In this document: positions 8,648-14,232 of the stretch, piece after piece | Layout: each line of letters opens with the position of its first letter | How positions within the stretch are numbered: the stretch's first letter is position 1 | Virus record (IMG/VR): IMGVR_UViG_3300037114_000181 | Coordinates: 1-20,255 of that record | Strand: one strand, 5' to 3' | Source: a virus | DNA length: 20,255 nt | Notes under the pieces: model-generated | Told to the model about the DNA's origin: nothing | Seen by the model: only the letters and a program-made list of their open reading frames with translations | The model's database searches: none | Made by a program: the position numbers and the translations under genes

Positions 8648-9126
8648 ACGACACCCTGAACCAGAGCTTGATCGGCTGCCACGAAGGCCTGCGCCTGAAG
8701 GTCTACAGGGACACGCGCGGCTTCTGGACCATCGGCCGCGGATTCAACCTCGACGCGCCAGGCGCGCGAGCGGTGTGCGCCGCGGCCGGCGTCGACTACG
8801 ACGCGGTGATGACAGGAGCGGCAATCACACTCGACCAGGCGGCGGCGATTTTCGGCAGCCAGTACGCGACCGTGGCGGCCGAGGCGCGTAAGGCGATTCC
8901 TGGCATCGACGGAGATCCGGACAACGCCGGCGCCGTGGTCTGCGACATGATCTTTGAACTTGGGCTGGCCGGCTTGCTGGCCTTCCATAACGCGATCGCG
9001 GGAATCAAGGCGAGGAACTGGCCGGCGGCGATCGCCGGCATGCAGGCCTCGGCGTGGGCGAAGCAGGTGCCGAGCCGGGAGATAAACGACGTCGCGCTGC
9101 TCGAAGCGCTCGTGAGCCCTGCATGA
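8644..9126 (+). CDS. Endolysin, T4-lysozyme-like muramidase (GH24 type)
   Basis: The N-terminus HEGLRLKVYRDTRGFWTIGRG matches the catalytic segment of T4-type lysozymes. E14, D23 and T29 have the same spacing as T4 lysozyme E11, D20 and T26. The 160-residue length is normal for the family. It would cleave the MurNAc-GlcNAc bond of peptidoglycan at lysis. There is no signal peptide or anchor sequence, so release to the periplasm should need a holin; the small membrane protein at 9334 is the nearest candidate. The start overlaps the preceding gene (ATGA) and the stop overlaps the next one in the same way, so translation is probably coupled. Confidence 0.92.
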   Translation: MNDTLNQSLIGCHEGLRLKVYRDTRGFWTIGRGFNLDAPGARAVCAAAGVDYDAVMTGAAITLDQAAAIFGSQYATVAAEARKAIPGIDGDPDNAGAVVCDMIFELGLAGLLAFHNAIAGIKARNWPAAIAGMQASAWAKQVPSREINDVALLEALVSPA

Positions 9127-9314
9127 CCGCGGCGCCGGCGCTGCTGGAAGACTTGAGCGCGATGCCCGCCGAGCAGCTGGTGAGCCTGGTGGTGCATCTG
9201 CGACAGATTGTCGCGGAAAAGATCGAGGACCTGAGCCAGGCGCGCAACGTGGTGAACGACCTGATCGACGAACGCGACGCGGCGCGGCTGCTGAACGAGC
9301 TTTGCCACTACTGA
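9123..9314 (+). CDS. Small helical protein in the lysis cassette, unknown function
   Basis: The ATG overlaps the endolysin stop (ATGA). The 63-residue product is almost wholly predicted helix with a possible coiled coil (SLVVHLRQIVAEKIEDLSQARNVVNDLIDERDAARL) and no membrane segment or cysteine motif. No family is recognised. The tight coupling on its upstream side is the main evidence that it is real. Confidence 0.6.
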   Translation: MTAAPALLEDLSAMPAEQLVSLVVHLRQIVAEKIEDLSQARNVVNDLIDERDAARLLNELCHY

Positions 9315-9333
9315 CGAATATCGAGGAAAAGCG

Positions 9334-9522
9334 ATGAACGACCTGAAGAACAACTCGCTGGGCTTTGTGCTGCTGGGCCTCGGGATTGGGGTGGTGTTGC
9401 TCGGCCACTACACGCGGATCGACAAGCTGGCCGACTCCGGCTTCGCCCTGATCGGCATGGCCGGGTTCGCGCTGAAGGCGAGCATGCAAAGCCCAAAAGC
9501 GCCGGAGTCCCCAACGCCGTGA
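9334..9522 (+). CDS. Small two-segment membrane protein, holin candidate
   Basis: GAGGAAAAGCG precedes the ATG. The 62 residues contain two hydrophobic segments (about 10-25, FVLLGLGIGVVLLGHY, and 35-50, SGFALIGMAGFALKA) separated by a short polar loop, and a polar proline-containing tail. Size, topology and position downstream of an endolysin fit a class II-like holin. Sequence alone cannot separate a holin from other small phage membrane proteins. Confidence 0.65.
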   Translation: MNDLKNNSLGFVLLGLGIGVVLLGHYTRIDKLADSGFALIGMAGFALKASMQSPKAPESPTP

Positions 9523-10007
9523 CCGCCATGCTGTCTTTTTTCAAACACGCACCACCAACCGAAGTACGGCGAGAGCCGGAGGTCCCCATCATCATGAGCA
9601 TCGAAAGCGGCATCAAGGCAGACGCAGAGAAGGCACTCACCGTTTTAGAGGCAGTCGGAAAGGACTTCGCGAAGGGGCTGACCGTCGTTGTGAAGTACGC
9701 CCCTGAAGGCGCTGCGCTCGCCAACGCGATCTTCCCGGCGTCCATCGCAGTCACCCCGGAAGCGGTTGCAGCAGTCAACCTGCTCCAGAACACGATTCTC
9801 GCGACCGAGGCAAAGTATGCCGCGTCGGGCGCTGCAACCGGAACCGGCGCACAGAAGGCCGCAGAAGTCCTCGCCGTGTCTGGGCCCGCTGCAGCCTCGC
9901 TCCTGACCAGCGCGGGCGCTCCTGCTTCCACCACGACCAGAATAGGAAACATCGTCACCGCCATCGTTGGGGTGATGAACGTGCAGACCGCAGTCGCGGC
10001 TGCGTAG
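9519..10007 (+). CDS. Alanine-rich protein of unknown function
   Basis: The GTG at 9519 overlaps the preceding stop (GTGA) and gives 162 residues. The ATG at 9594, with GGAGGT ten bases upstream, is a good alternative and would begin MSIESGIKADAEKAL, where the sequence becomes clearly protein-like. The product is rich in Ala, Thr and Val, helical, and has weakly hydrophobic segments, including the C-terminal IGNIVTAIVGVMNVQTAVAAA, but no clear membrane helix. No family is recognised. Confidence 0.6.
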   Translation: MTAMLSFFKHAPPTEVRREPEVPIIMSIESGIKADAEKALTVLEAVGKDFAKGLTVVVKYAPEGAALANAIFPASIAVTPEAVAAVNLLQNTILATEAKYAASGAATGTGAQKAAEVLAVSGPAAASLLTSAGAPASTTTRIGNIVTAIVGVMNVQTAVAAA

Positions 10008-10076
10008 CTGCATATTGCTGCATAATTTGCAGCGTTTTGCTGCACTTACCGCACCGGATTACTGCATAACTGCATG
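10008..10076 (+). promoter_or_regulatory. Cluster of phased TGCA-core repeats
   Basis: TGCA occurs at 10009, 10019, 10029, 10041, 10063 and 10071, mostly as CTGCATA or CTGCAC, with one inverted copy (TTGCAG near 10028) and a degenerate CGCA near 10050. Spacings of about 8-13 bp are close to one helical turn. It fills the gap before the gene at 10074 and extends over its start. It could be an operator array or another protein-binding cluster. Confidence 0.4.
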
Positions 10077-10748
10077 ACCAAGCTGCTCAACACACTGAAG
10101 GCCGTCGCCCTGGTCGCCCTGACCGCGGCGGCGGTCCTCGTGTGTGTGTTGCTCTATAGCCTCAACTCCGCAGTGAAGCGCGGAGAAGTTGCACTAAGCG
10201 GGACCGCGGTGCGGGTGAACGGCCTGCTCGACCAGAGCCAGAAGACCGGCCTGGAAGTGAGTAAGCTGGTCAACGATTCCCGGGTGACGCTCTCCGAGGT
10301 CAACCGCGGCGCACTCGATGAACGCAAGTACTTCGAGGTCCAGCTTCCGCAGATCCTCGCGCAGACCTCGGGCGTGCTGACCAATGTGCAGACGGCCACC
10401 GCCGACCTGGATCCACTTCTAAAGGAGACCACCGCGCGCGTCGCGGATCTCAAACCTATCGAGACCAACGCGGCCCAGGCGGCCGCCGACGCTGACACCG
10501 CCATCACCGACCCGCACATCAAGGCCTCGCTGGCGAACGTTGACGCGGCTAGCTCACAGTTTGTGCTCGCCGCGACCCAGGGCGTCGCCATTGCCGGCGA
10601 CGTGAAGGCCACCACCGGCAGCGTGAAGGCGATCGCAGCCGACGGCCAGGCCGAGGTTCACTCGCTCACCCACCCCACCGCCATGGTCACGATCGCCAAC
10701 TGGACCCTGAAGGCGGTCCACGCGCTCGGCGGCTGGTGGTCACCGTAG
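10074..10748 (+). CDS. Membrane-anchored helical protein, unknown function
   Basis: The ATG at 10074 lies inside the TGCA repeat cluster and has no strong Shine-Dalgarno sequence. The 224-residue product has an N-terminal membrane segment (about residues 9-30, AVALVALTAAAVLVCVLLYSL) followed by a long helical region (VNGLLDQSQKTGLEVSKLV ... SGVLTNVQTATADLDPLL) and an aromatic C-terminus (ALGGWWSP). The layout resembles periplasmic coiled-coil proteins anchored in the inner membrane. Its place after the lysis genes would allow a spanin-like or cell-envelope role. No family was recognised. Confidence 0.65.
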   Translation: MTKLLNTLKAVALVALTAAAVLVCVLLYSLNSAVKRGEVALSGTAVRVNGLLDQSQKTGLEVSKLVNDSRVTLSEVNRGALDERKYFEVQLPQILAQTSGVLTNVQTATADLDPLLKETTARVADLKPIETNAAQAAADADTAITDPHIKASLANVDAASSQFVLAATQGVAIAGDVKATTGSVKAIAADGQAEVHSLTHPTAMVTIANWTLKAVHALGGWWSP

Positions 10749-10779
10749 CACGGACATCCGTCTTCAGGGTACGAAGTGC

Positions 10780-11049
10780 CTAGCGGCCGGCGCCGGCGTG
10801 CTGTTTTTCAGCCTCTTCGACGCCTTCGCGCTGGCCAGCGTTGGCCACGTTCCAGTCGGTGGCGAGGATGTCGGCCGCGTCCGGATTGTAGGCCGTGCAT
10901 TCGCCATTGGCGATGCGGCGGAAGAGGAAGGGCTCGGTGATCTTGCCGGTGGGCGGCTGAAGCCCGAGCGCCATGCCCTGGCGGTTCCAGCCGGTGCGGG
11001 TGATGAAGCTGCCATTCAGGAGTGCTCTGAGTGCGTCGCCAAAGTTCAT
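10780..11049 (-). CDS. tad2: DUF2829 / Tad2-like Thoeris anti-defence protein
   Basis: The ATG at 11049 has GGAGG seven bases upstream, which sets the start and rejects the much longer upstream extension of the frame. The 89-residue product opens MNFGDALRALLNGSFITRTG, then W21-N-R-Q-G-M, and has DAADILATDWNV near residues 58-68. These match the family signature MNFGEAL...R.GWNGKGM...DILA.DW of DUF2829, the Tad2 family. Characterised Tad2 proteins bind the cyclic ADP-ribose signals made by ThsB and so stop Thoeris NADase activation; that activity is inferred here from family membership. The last ~15 residues (EGVEEAEKQHAGAGR) are a charged tail. The gene is opposed to the late genes on both sides and probably has its own promoter. 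Confidence 0.8.
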   Translation of the reverse strand: MNFGDALRALLNGSFITRTGWNRQGMALGLQPPTGKITEPFLFRRIANGECTAYNPDAADILATDWNVANAGQREGVEEAEKQHAGAGR

Positions 11050-11103
11050 GGAGTGCCTCCGTTTTGGTGCAAGACAACTGTAACCCCAACGCGCACGGCA
11101 GCG

Positions 11104-11136
11104 ATACCCGTAACGGGTTTTCGCCGCTCTAGCCTC
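11104..11136 (+). promoter_or_regulatory. Bipartite 33-bp element, copy 3 (before last late operon)
   Basis: The left half is ATACCCGTAAC followed by GGG, and the right half is CCGCTCTAGCCTC. It lies in the divergent gap between the Tad2-like gene and 11143. Only six bases separate it from the ATG and no Shine-Dalgarno sequence fits between. If the element is a promoter, this transcript would be nearly leaderless. Confidence 0.6.
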
Positions 11137-11142
11137 GAATCC

Positions 11143-11598
11143 ATGGCAGAGAAGATCGTTGCACCAAGCCCCAAAGAGGTCGACGCGCTGATCGTGAAGT
11201 ACGCGGAAGCCCAGAAGACAGCGGCCGAGACGAAAGTGAAGTTGACCGACCTGGTCGAACAGTGGGGAAGGCAGCACACCGACAAGTCGAAGCGGCTCGA
11301 TGGGCTGAACGGCAGCACCGCGACCACCACCACGGCGACGCCCAGCGTCGAGGTCCCAGCAGCGATCGAGCGGTTGCTTGGGCACCTGAAAAAGACTCCG
11401 AAGCTGATGCGGCAGTTCTTCCGGCGCCAAGTGACCTATTCGCTAGTGCCGGCGCCGGCGAGAGTCTTGCTCGACCTGAAGGCCGACGACGAGACGCGCG
11501 AAACCCTGACCCCAATGGTGGCGCTGTGTTTCACACAAAAGAAGAACGCGCCGAGCCTGAAGGTGGAGTGCGCGGCCGTGGAAACTAAGGCGGCGTGA
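11143..11598 (+). CDS. Conserved-looking phage protein of unknown function
   Basis: The ATG at 11143 directly follows the third conserved element; the longer upstream frame is antisense to the Tad2-like gene and was rejected. The 151-residue product begins with a helical, probably coiled-coil segment (KEVDALIVKYAEAQKTAAET), then a Thr-rich strand-like stretch (GLNGSTATTTTATPSVEVP) and a basic helix-strand region (RQFFRRQVTYSLVPAPARVLL). The order coil, strand and mixed core is faintly like Mu Gam-type DNA-end-binding proteins, but no Gam motif is clear, so I leave it unnamed. It is the first gene of a four-gene run of overlapping or closely spaced reading frames. Confidence 0.65.
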   Translation: MAEKIVAPSPKEVDALIVKYAEAQKTAAETKVKLTDLVEQWGRQHTDKSKRLDGLNGSTATTTTATPSVEVPAAIERLLGHLKKTPKLMRQFFRRQVTYSLVPAPARVLLDLKADDETRETLTPMVALCFTQKKNAPSLKVECAAVETKAA

Positions 11599-11897
11599 TT
11601 TTCAGCTTTATCAAGAGCGGAGTAGTACCCCCGCCGGTGCTTCTGAGCGTTCCGGCCAGGGTGCCGATCGCCGAGGCCTGCGCCAGCATGTCGCTGGCCG
11701 GGCGTGTGAGCGCGAGCCGCGGGCCATCCAACAGAGCATGGCCCAAGAGGGGGCATGCGCCTCCGCCCACCGTGCTCGAACTACGCAGGGCGCAGGCCAA
11801 GCTGTGCGGCGCGGTTGCGCAGGTCGCGGCGTCGCCGGACGAGCTCGTGGAAGCTGCACGGAAGGCGCTGGTACGCAGGGCGATGCGGGTGTTGTAG
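11595..11897 (+). CDS. Small hypothetical protein
   Basis: The GTG overlaps the previous stop (GTGA) and gives 100 residues. The N-terminal half is Pro/Ser-rich with low complexity. The C-terminal half (VLELRRAQAKLCGAVAQVAASPDELVEAARKALVRRAMRVL) is a plausible pair of helices. No family or motif is recognised. Stop-start coupling is the main support, and other frames here are also open, so it may not be genuine. Confidence 0.45.
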   Translation: MIFSFIKSGVVPPPVLLSVPARVPIAEACASMSLAGRVSASRGPSNRAWPKRGHAPPPTVLELRRAQAKLCGAVAQVAASPDELVEAARKALVRRAMRVL

Positions 11898-11917
11898 TGG
11901 TCAAGCCGGAGGGTTTT

Positions 11918-12073
11918 GTGGGTTTGCCGTTGGGACGCAGGGAAATGGAGATATATCTTCGCCTGCTGGACGAGACTATGAACGTAGCCCAAATGCTGAC
12001 CGCGCAGCTCCGCGCCATCGAAATCATCGCCGCGCACGATCGCGTGGGCGAGACTGTCCGGAGAACGCAGTGA
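11918..12073 (+). CDS. Very short helical protein
   Basis: The coding-like part of this frame is VGLPLGRREMEIYLRLLDETMNVAQML and onward, 51 residues from the GTG at 11918. GGAGGG lies four bases before that GTG; a TTG at 11924 has better spacing, and the GTG at 11897 overlaps the previous stop. It is predicted helical, with no motif. It ends in a GTGA overlap with the metalloprotease gene, so it is probably translated as part of the same operon. Confidence 0.45.
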   Translation: MGLPLGRREMEIYLRLLDETMNVAQMLTAQLRAIEIIAAHDRVGETVRRTQ

Positions 12074-12387
12074 CAACTCCGATTGTCTTATCCGACCGGC
12101 GGCTGCAGCGCTGGTTCAATCTCTACAACGAGCGCTACTTCGGCGACCGCCTCCTGGCGCGCGTGCGCTTCCGGCCGCTGGAGAGCTGCTGGGCGCAGGC
12201 CTTCGGCGGAGAGCCGCCGGAGATCCACGTCGGGCTGACCTGCGCGGTGTCGCGAGGCTGGACCAAGCTGACGCTGCTGCATGAGATGGTGCACCTGGAG
12301 CTATGGCCGGAGATCAGCCACGGCGCCCGCTTCCAGGCGCGCATGCTGGAGCTGGCCCAGGCAGGAGCATTCAAAGACATGTGGTAG
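12070..12387 (+). CDS. SprT-like zinc metalloprotease
   Basis: The GTG start overlaps the previous stop. The 105-residue product opens with RLQRWFNLYNERYFGDRLL, the typical start of the SprT-like domain. It has the zinc site LLHEMVHLELW (H71, E72, H75) and a third likely ligand at H84 in SHGARF. Eukaryotic SPRTN/Spartan and bacterial SprT relatives use this fold to cut proteins bound or crosslinked to DNA, but phage copies have no settled role. The protein is close to a minimal catalytic domain with no DNA-binding extension. It is the last plus-strand gene before the terminator at 12430. Confidence 0.8.
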   Translation: MTTPIVLSDRRLQRWFNLYNERYFGDRLLARVRFRPLESCWAQAFGGEPPEIHVGLTCAVSRGWTKLTLLHEMVHLELWPEISHGARFQARMLELAQAGAFKDMW

Positions 12388-12429
12388 AAACGTAGCCATA
12401 CCAAGGACGCCAAAGCAGGGCAGATTTCC

Positions 12430-12462
12430 GCTCCATCCCTTCGGGGATGGGGCGGGTTTTTT
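12430..12462 (+). terminator. Rho-independent terminator closing the late region
   Basis: A 10-bp stem (GCTCCATCCC paired with GGGATGGGGC, two G-T-type or end pairs included) encloses a TTCG tetraloop at 12440-12443. It is followed by GGG and six T residues ending at 12462. There is no T-run in the opposite direction, so it should stop plus-strand transcripts only, just before the convergent recombinase gene. Confidence 0.85.
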
Positions 12463-12471
12463 GCGTCTGGG

Positions 12472-13377
12472 CTAAAGCCCCATGTTGTCGTTGACGGCGC
12501 CGCGCAGATTCTGTGCCGTGCCCAGGTAGCGCTGGGTGGTGCGGAGGTCGGCGTGTCCAAGCATGAATTGGATCTGCTCGATATCGCCGCCGGCTTCGCG
12601 GCAAAGGCGCGCGCAGGTGCGGCGCAGGTCATGCGGGCTGAATTGCTTGACTCCGATCTTCTCCGCGGCTTTCTGGACGATGCCGCGGATGCCATCGGTG
12701 CTCAGCCCCTCGGGCTTGAGGGTGAGCTGGCGGATCAGCCGGCCTTCGGTGATCTTCGCCGCCTTAGTCCACCCGTCGATCGCCTGTTTGACCCAGGTGG
12801 GCACGGCGACTGTCCGGACGCGGCCGCCCTTGCCCATCATGTCGGCCAGCACCCAACGGCCATCGCGCTGCTGGATCGTCACCACCTCCAACCTCGCCAG
12901 CTCGTCCAGGCGGATCGCGGTGCCTCCGAGGATCGACAGGATGCATCGATTGCGGAGCGAGCGGAGATGCTTTCCGCTGGGCACGGCGAGCAGCCGGCGG
13001 AGCTGTGGAACGGTGAGCCAGTTGCCCATGCGCGATCCGCGGAAGGGCAGGCCATCGATCTGCAGCAGCTCGGTGGCCTCCTCGAGCGAGATCATCTTGG
13101 TCCGCTGCGCCTCCCGGATCAGCTTGCGCGCGGCGGTGAGCCGGGCGTTGACCGTCCCGGTCGACAGCGTGGCGGCCATGGCCAGGCGCCACTCCTGTAG
13201 GAGCGCCAGGGTCACCGGACGCCCAGCCGCGAAGGCGTACATGTCTCGAATCCCCTTGGCGTAGCTCTCCCGGGTGTGGACGCTGGGCAAGGACGAAATA
13301 ACCAAATCGACGAGGGAGGTTGGAATGGTCCCGCGGGATAGCAGACCAGTGGCGGGTTTGATGCGTGGGGCGGGCAT
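12472..13377 (-). CDS. Tyrosine recombinase, Xer/integrase type
   Basis: The 301-residue length is typical of XerC/XerD-like and small phage integrases. The N-terminal part (about 20-95) has the SAM-like core-binding form (HTRESYAKGIRDMYAFA, TVNARLTAARKLIREA). The catalytic domain is complete: R156 in TAIRLDELARL, K183 in MGKGGRVRTV, H249 and R252 in SPHDLRRTCA, H275 in LGHADLRTTQRYLG and nucleophile Y284. It converges on the late operon and starts beside the palindrome-rich gap at 13378-13463, which may hold its target or operator. It is probably the integrase or resolvase of the left-hand phage. No good ribosome-binding site is seen before the ATG at 13377. Confidence 0.92.
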   Translation of the reverse strand: MPAPRIKPATGLLSRGTIPTSLVDLVISSLPSVHTRESYAKGIRDMYAFAAGRPVTLALLQEWRLAMAATLSTGTVNARLTAARKLIREAQRTKMISLEEATELLQIDGLPFRGSRMGNWLTVPQLRRLLAVPSGKHLRSLRNRCILSILGGTAIRLDELARLEVVTIQQRDGRWVLADMMGKGGRVRTVAVPTWVKQAIDGWTKAAKITEGRLIRQLTLKPEGLSTDGIRGIVQKAAEKIGVKQFSPHDLRRTCARLCREAGGDIEQIQFMLGHADLRTTQRYLGTAQNLRGAVNDNMGL

Positions 13378-13463
13378 GGGCTAGAATTCTACCCCGGATA
13401 GCATTTTAGGCAAAATGCCGGAATTTTTGAGTTAGTGCTAGATCTAGTCATAACCCCCCTCGT
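13378..13463. other. Palindrome-rich intergenic gap (possible recombination site or operator)
   Basis: Three inverted repeats fall within 66 bp: TAGAATTCTA (13382-13391), GCATTTT-aggc-AAAATGC (13401-13418) and CTAGATCTAG (13438-13447). The middle one can also be read as GCATTT / AAATGC arms around a 6-bp centre, the layout of Xer dif-type sites. The gap separates the recombinase gene from a divergent gene, so operators are equally possible. Confidence 0.45.
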
Positions 13464-13505
13464 TTGCGCGAGGACCTAAGCGCCCGGTTTTTGTGGAGGA
13501 TCAGC

Positions 13506-14129
13506 ATGGCAAGACCCGTCTCCTGGCTCCCGCGGCTCCCTGAAATCCGTCGCTCGGTTTTGGGCTCCGTGCGCACCCATTACGACCGTCGCGCACTTCA
13601 ATCGCTCTTCGAGCTGATGCCGCGCGCCGGCGGCAGGCTGATGGCGATGCTCCGCCGCGGAGTTCCGCTGGGTACCTCGCACCTGGTGGAGAGGGAGGCC
13701 CTGCTGCGCTTCCTGGACGCCGTGGCCGAGGCGGAGGACACTGCGGGCGCCCTGGCCCAGCAGAAGGCCGAGAACGGCGCGCTCACGCGCAGGAAGCCCC
13801 GCACCCTGGTGCGCCGGGAGTTTGAAGAGATCGATCCGGCTTCGCTCGCAACGTGGCTCGAGCGTGGCGTCCTGAAGGAGACGCGCTTTGCCTCGGCACA
13901 GCAGCTCGCGGACATTCTGTGGCGGATCGCCTGCGCGGTCCAGGGCGAGGGTCTGGAGGAGTTCTGCAAGCTCTACGAGCCCGAGCAGCCTGAATCGGCC
14001 GAGCGGCAGCAGGGGCGCGAAGAGTTCCGCACCATCCAGGCCAAGATCGAGGCCATGCGCGCGCGCCGGCAGCGAAAACCGCCCGAATCCGAGGTTTCCT
14101 GCCCTGCAGCTGCCCAGGTCACCTCGTAA
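13506..14129 (+). CDS. Hypothetical protein of an acidobacterial-type family
   Basis: The ATG at 13506 has GGAGGA five bases upstream; the frame is open from 13464 but that part lacks a ribosome-binding site. The 207-residue product begins MARPVSWLPRLPEIRRSVLG and continues with DRRALQSLFELMPRAGGRLM and PLGTSHLVEREALLRFLD. It is helical and Arg/Glu-rich, with a low-complexity basic tail. I associate this pattern with hypothetical proteins of Acidobacteriaceae, from memory and not from a search. The LGTSHLVEREALLRFL segment could be a degenerate winged-helix or HTH type. It may be chromosomal DNA between two mobile elements. Confidence 0.75.
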   Translation: MARPVSWLPRLPEIRRSVLGSVRTHYDRRALQSLFELMPRAGGRLMAMLRRGVPLGTSHLVEREALLRFLDAVAEAEDTAGALAQQKAENGALTRRKPRTLVRREFEEIDPASLATWLERGVLKETRFASAQQLADILWRIACAVQGEGLEEFCKLYEPEQPESAERQQGREEFRTIQAKIEAMRARRQRKPPESEVSCPAAAQVTS

Positions 14130-14142
14130 CCTACTGAAAATA

Positions 14143-14227
14143 TGGTGCGAAAGGGGGGACTCGAACCCCCACGGATTTCTCCGCCAGATCCTAAGTCTGG
14201 TGCGTCTGCCAATTCCGCCACTTTCGC
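14143..14227 (-). tRNA. tRNA-Leu (anticodon UAG)
   Basis: The 5' acceptor strand GCGAAAG (14227-14221) pairs with CTTTCGC (14153-14147), followed by discriminator A and an encoded CCA (14145-14143). The anticodon arm is CCAGA-CTTAGGA-TCTGG, giving anticodon TAG, which reads CUA leucine codons. The long variable arm (CGGAGAAATCCG) is the class II form expected of Leu. The T arm is GGGGG-TTCGAGT-CCCCC. It is complete, with no sign of disruption. Confidence 0.95.
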
Positions 14228-14232
14228 ACTGA

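Noticed and set aside
8428-9489. 353-codon minus-strand frame across the lysis cassette
   Set aside because: It covers the antisense of several coupled genes including a clear endolysin, and its product is Arg/Ala/Ser-rich without domains.
12536-13264. Plus-strand open frames of 242 and 215 codons across the recombinase gene
   Set aside because: The minus-strand recombinase has a complete catalytic set here, so these are antisense frames.
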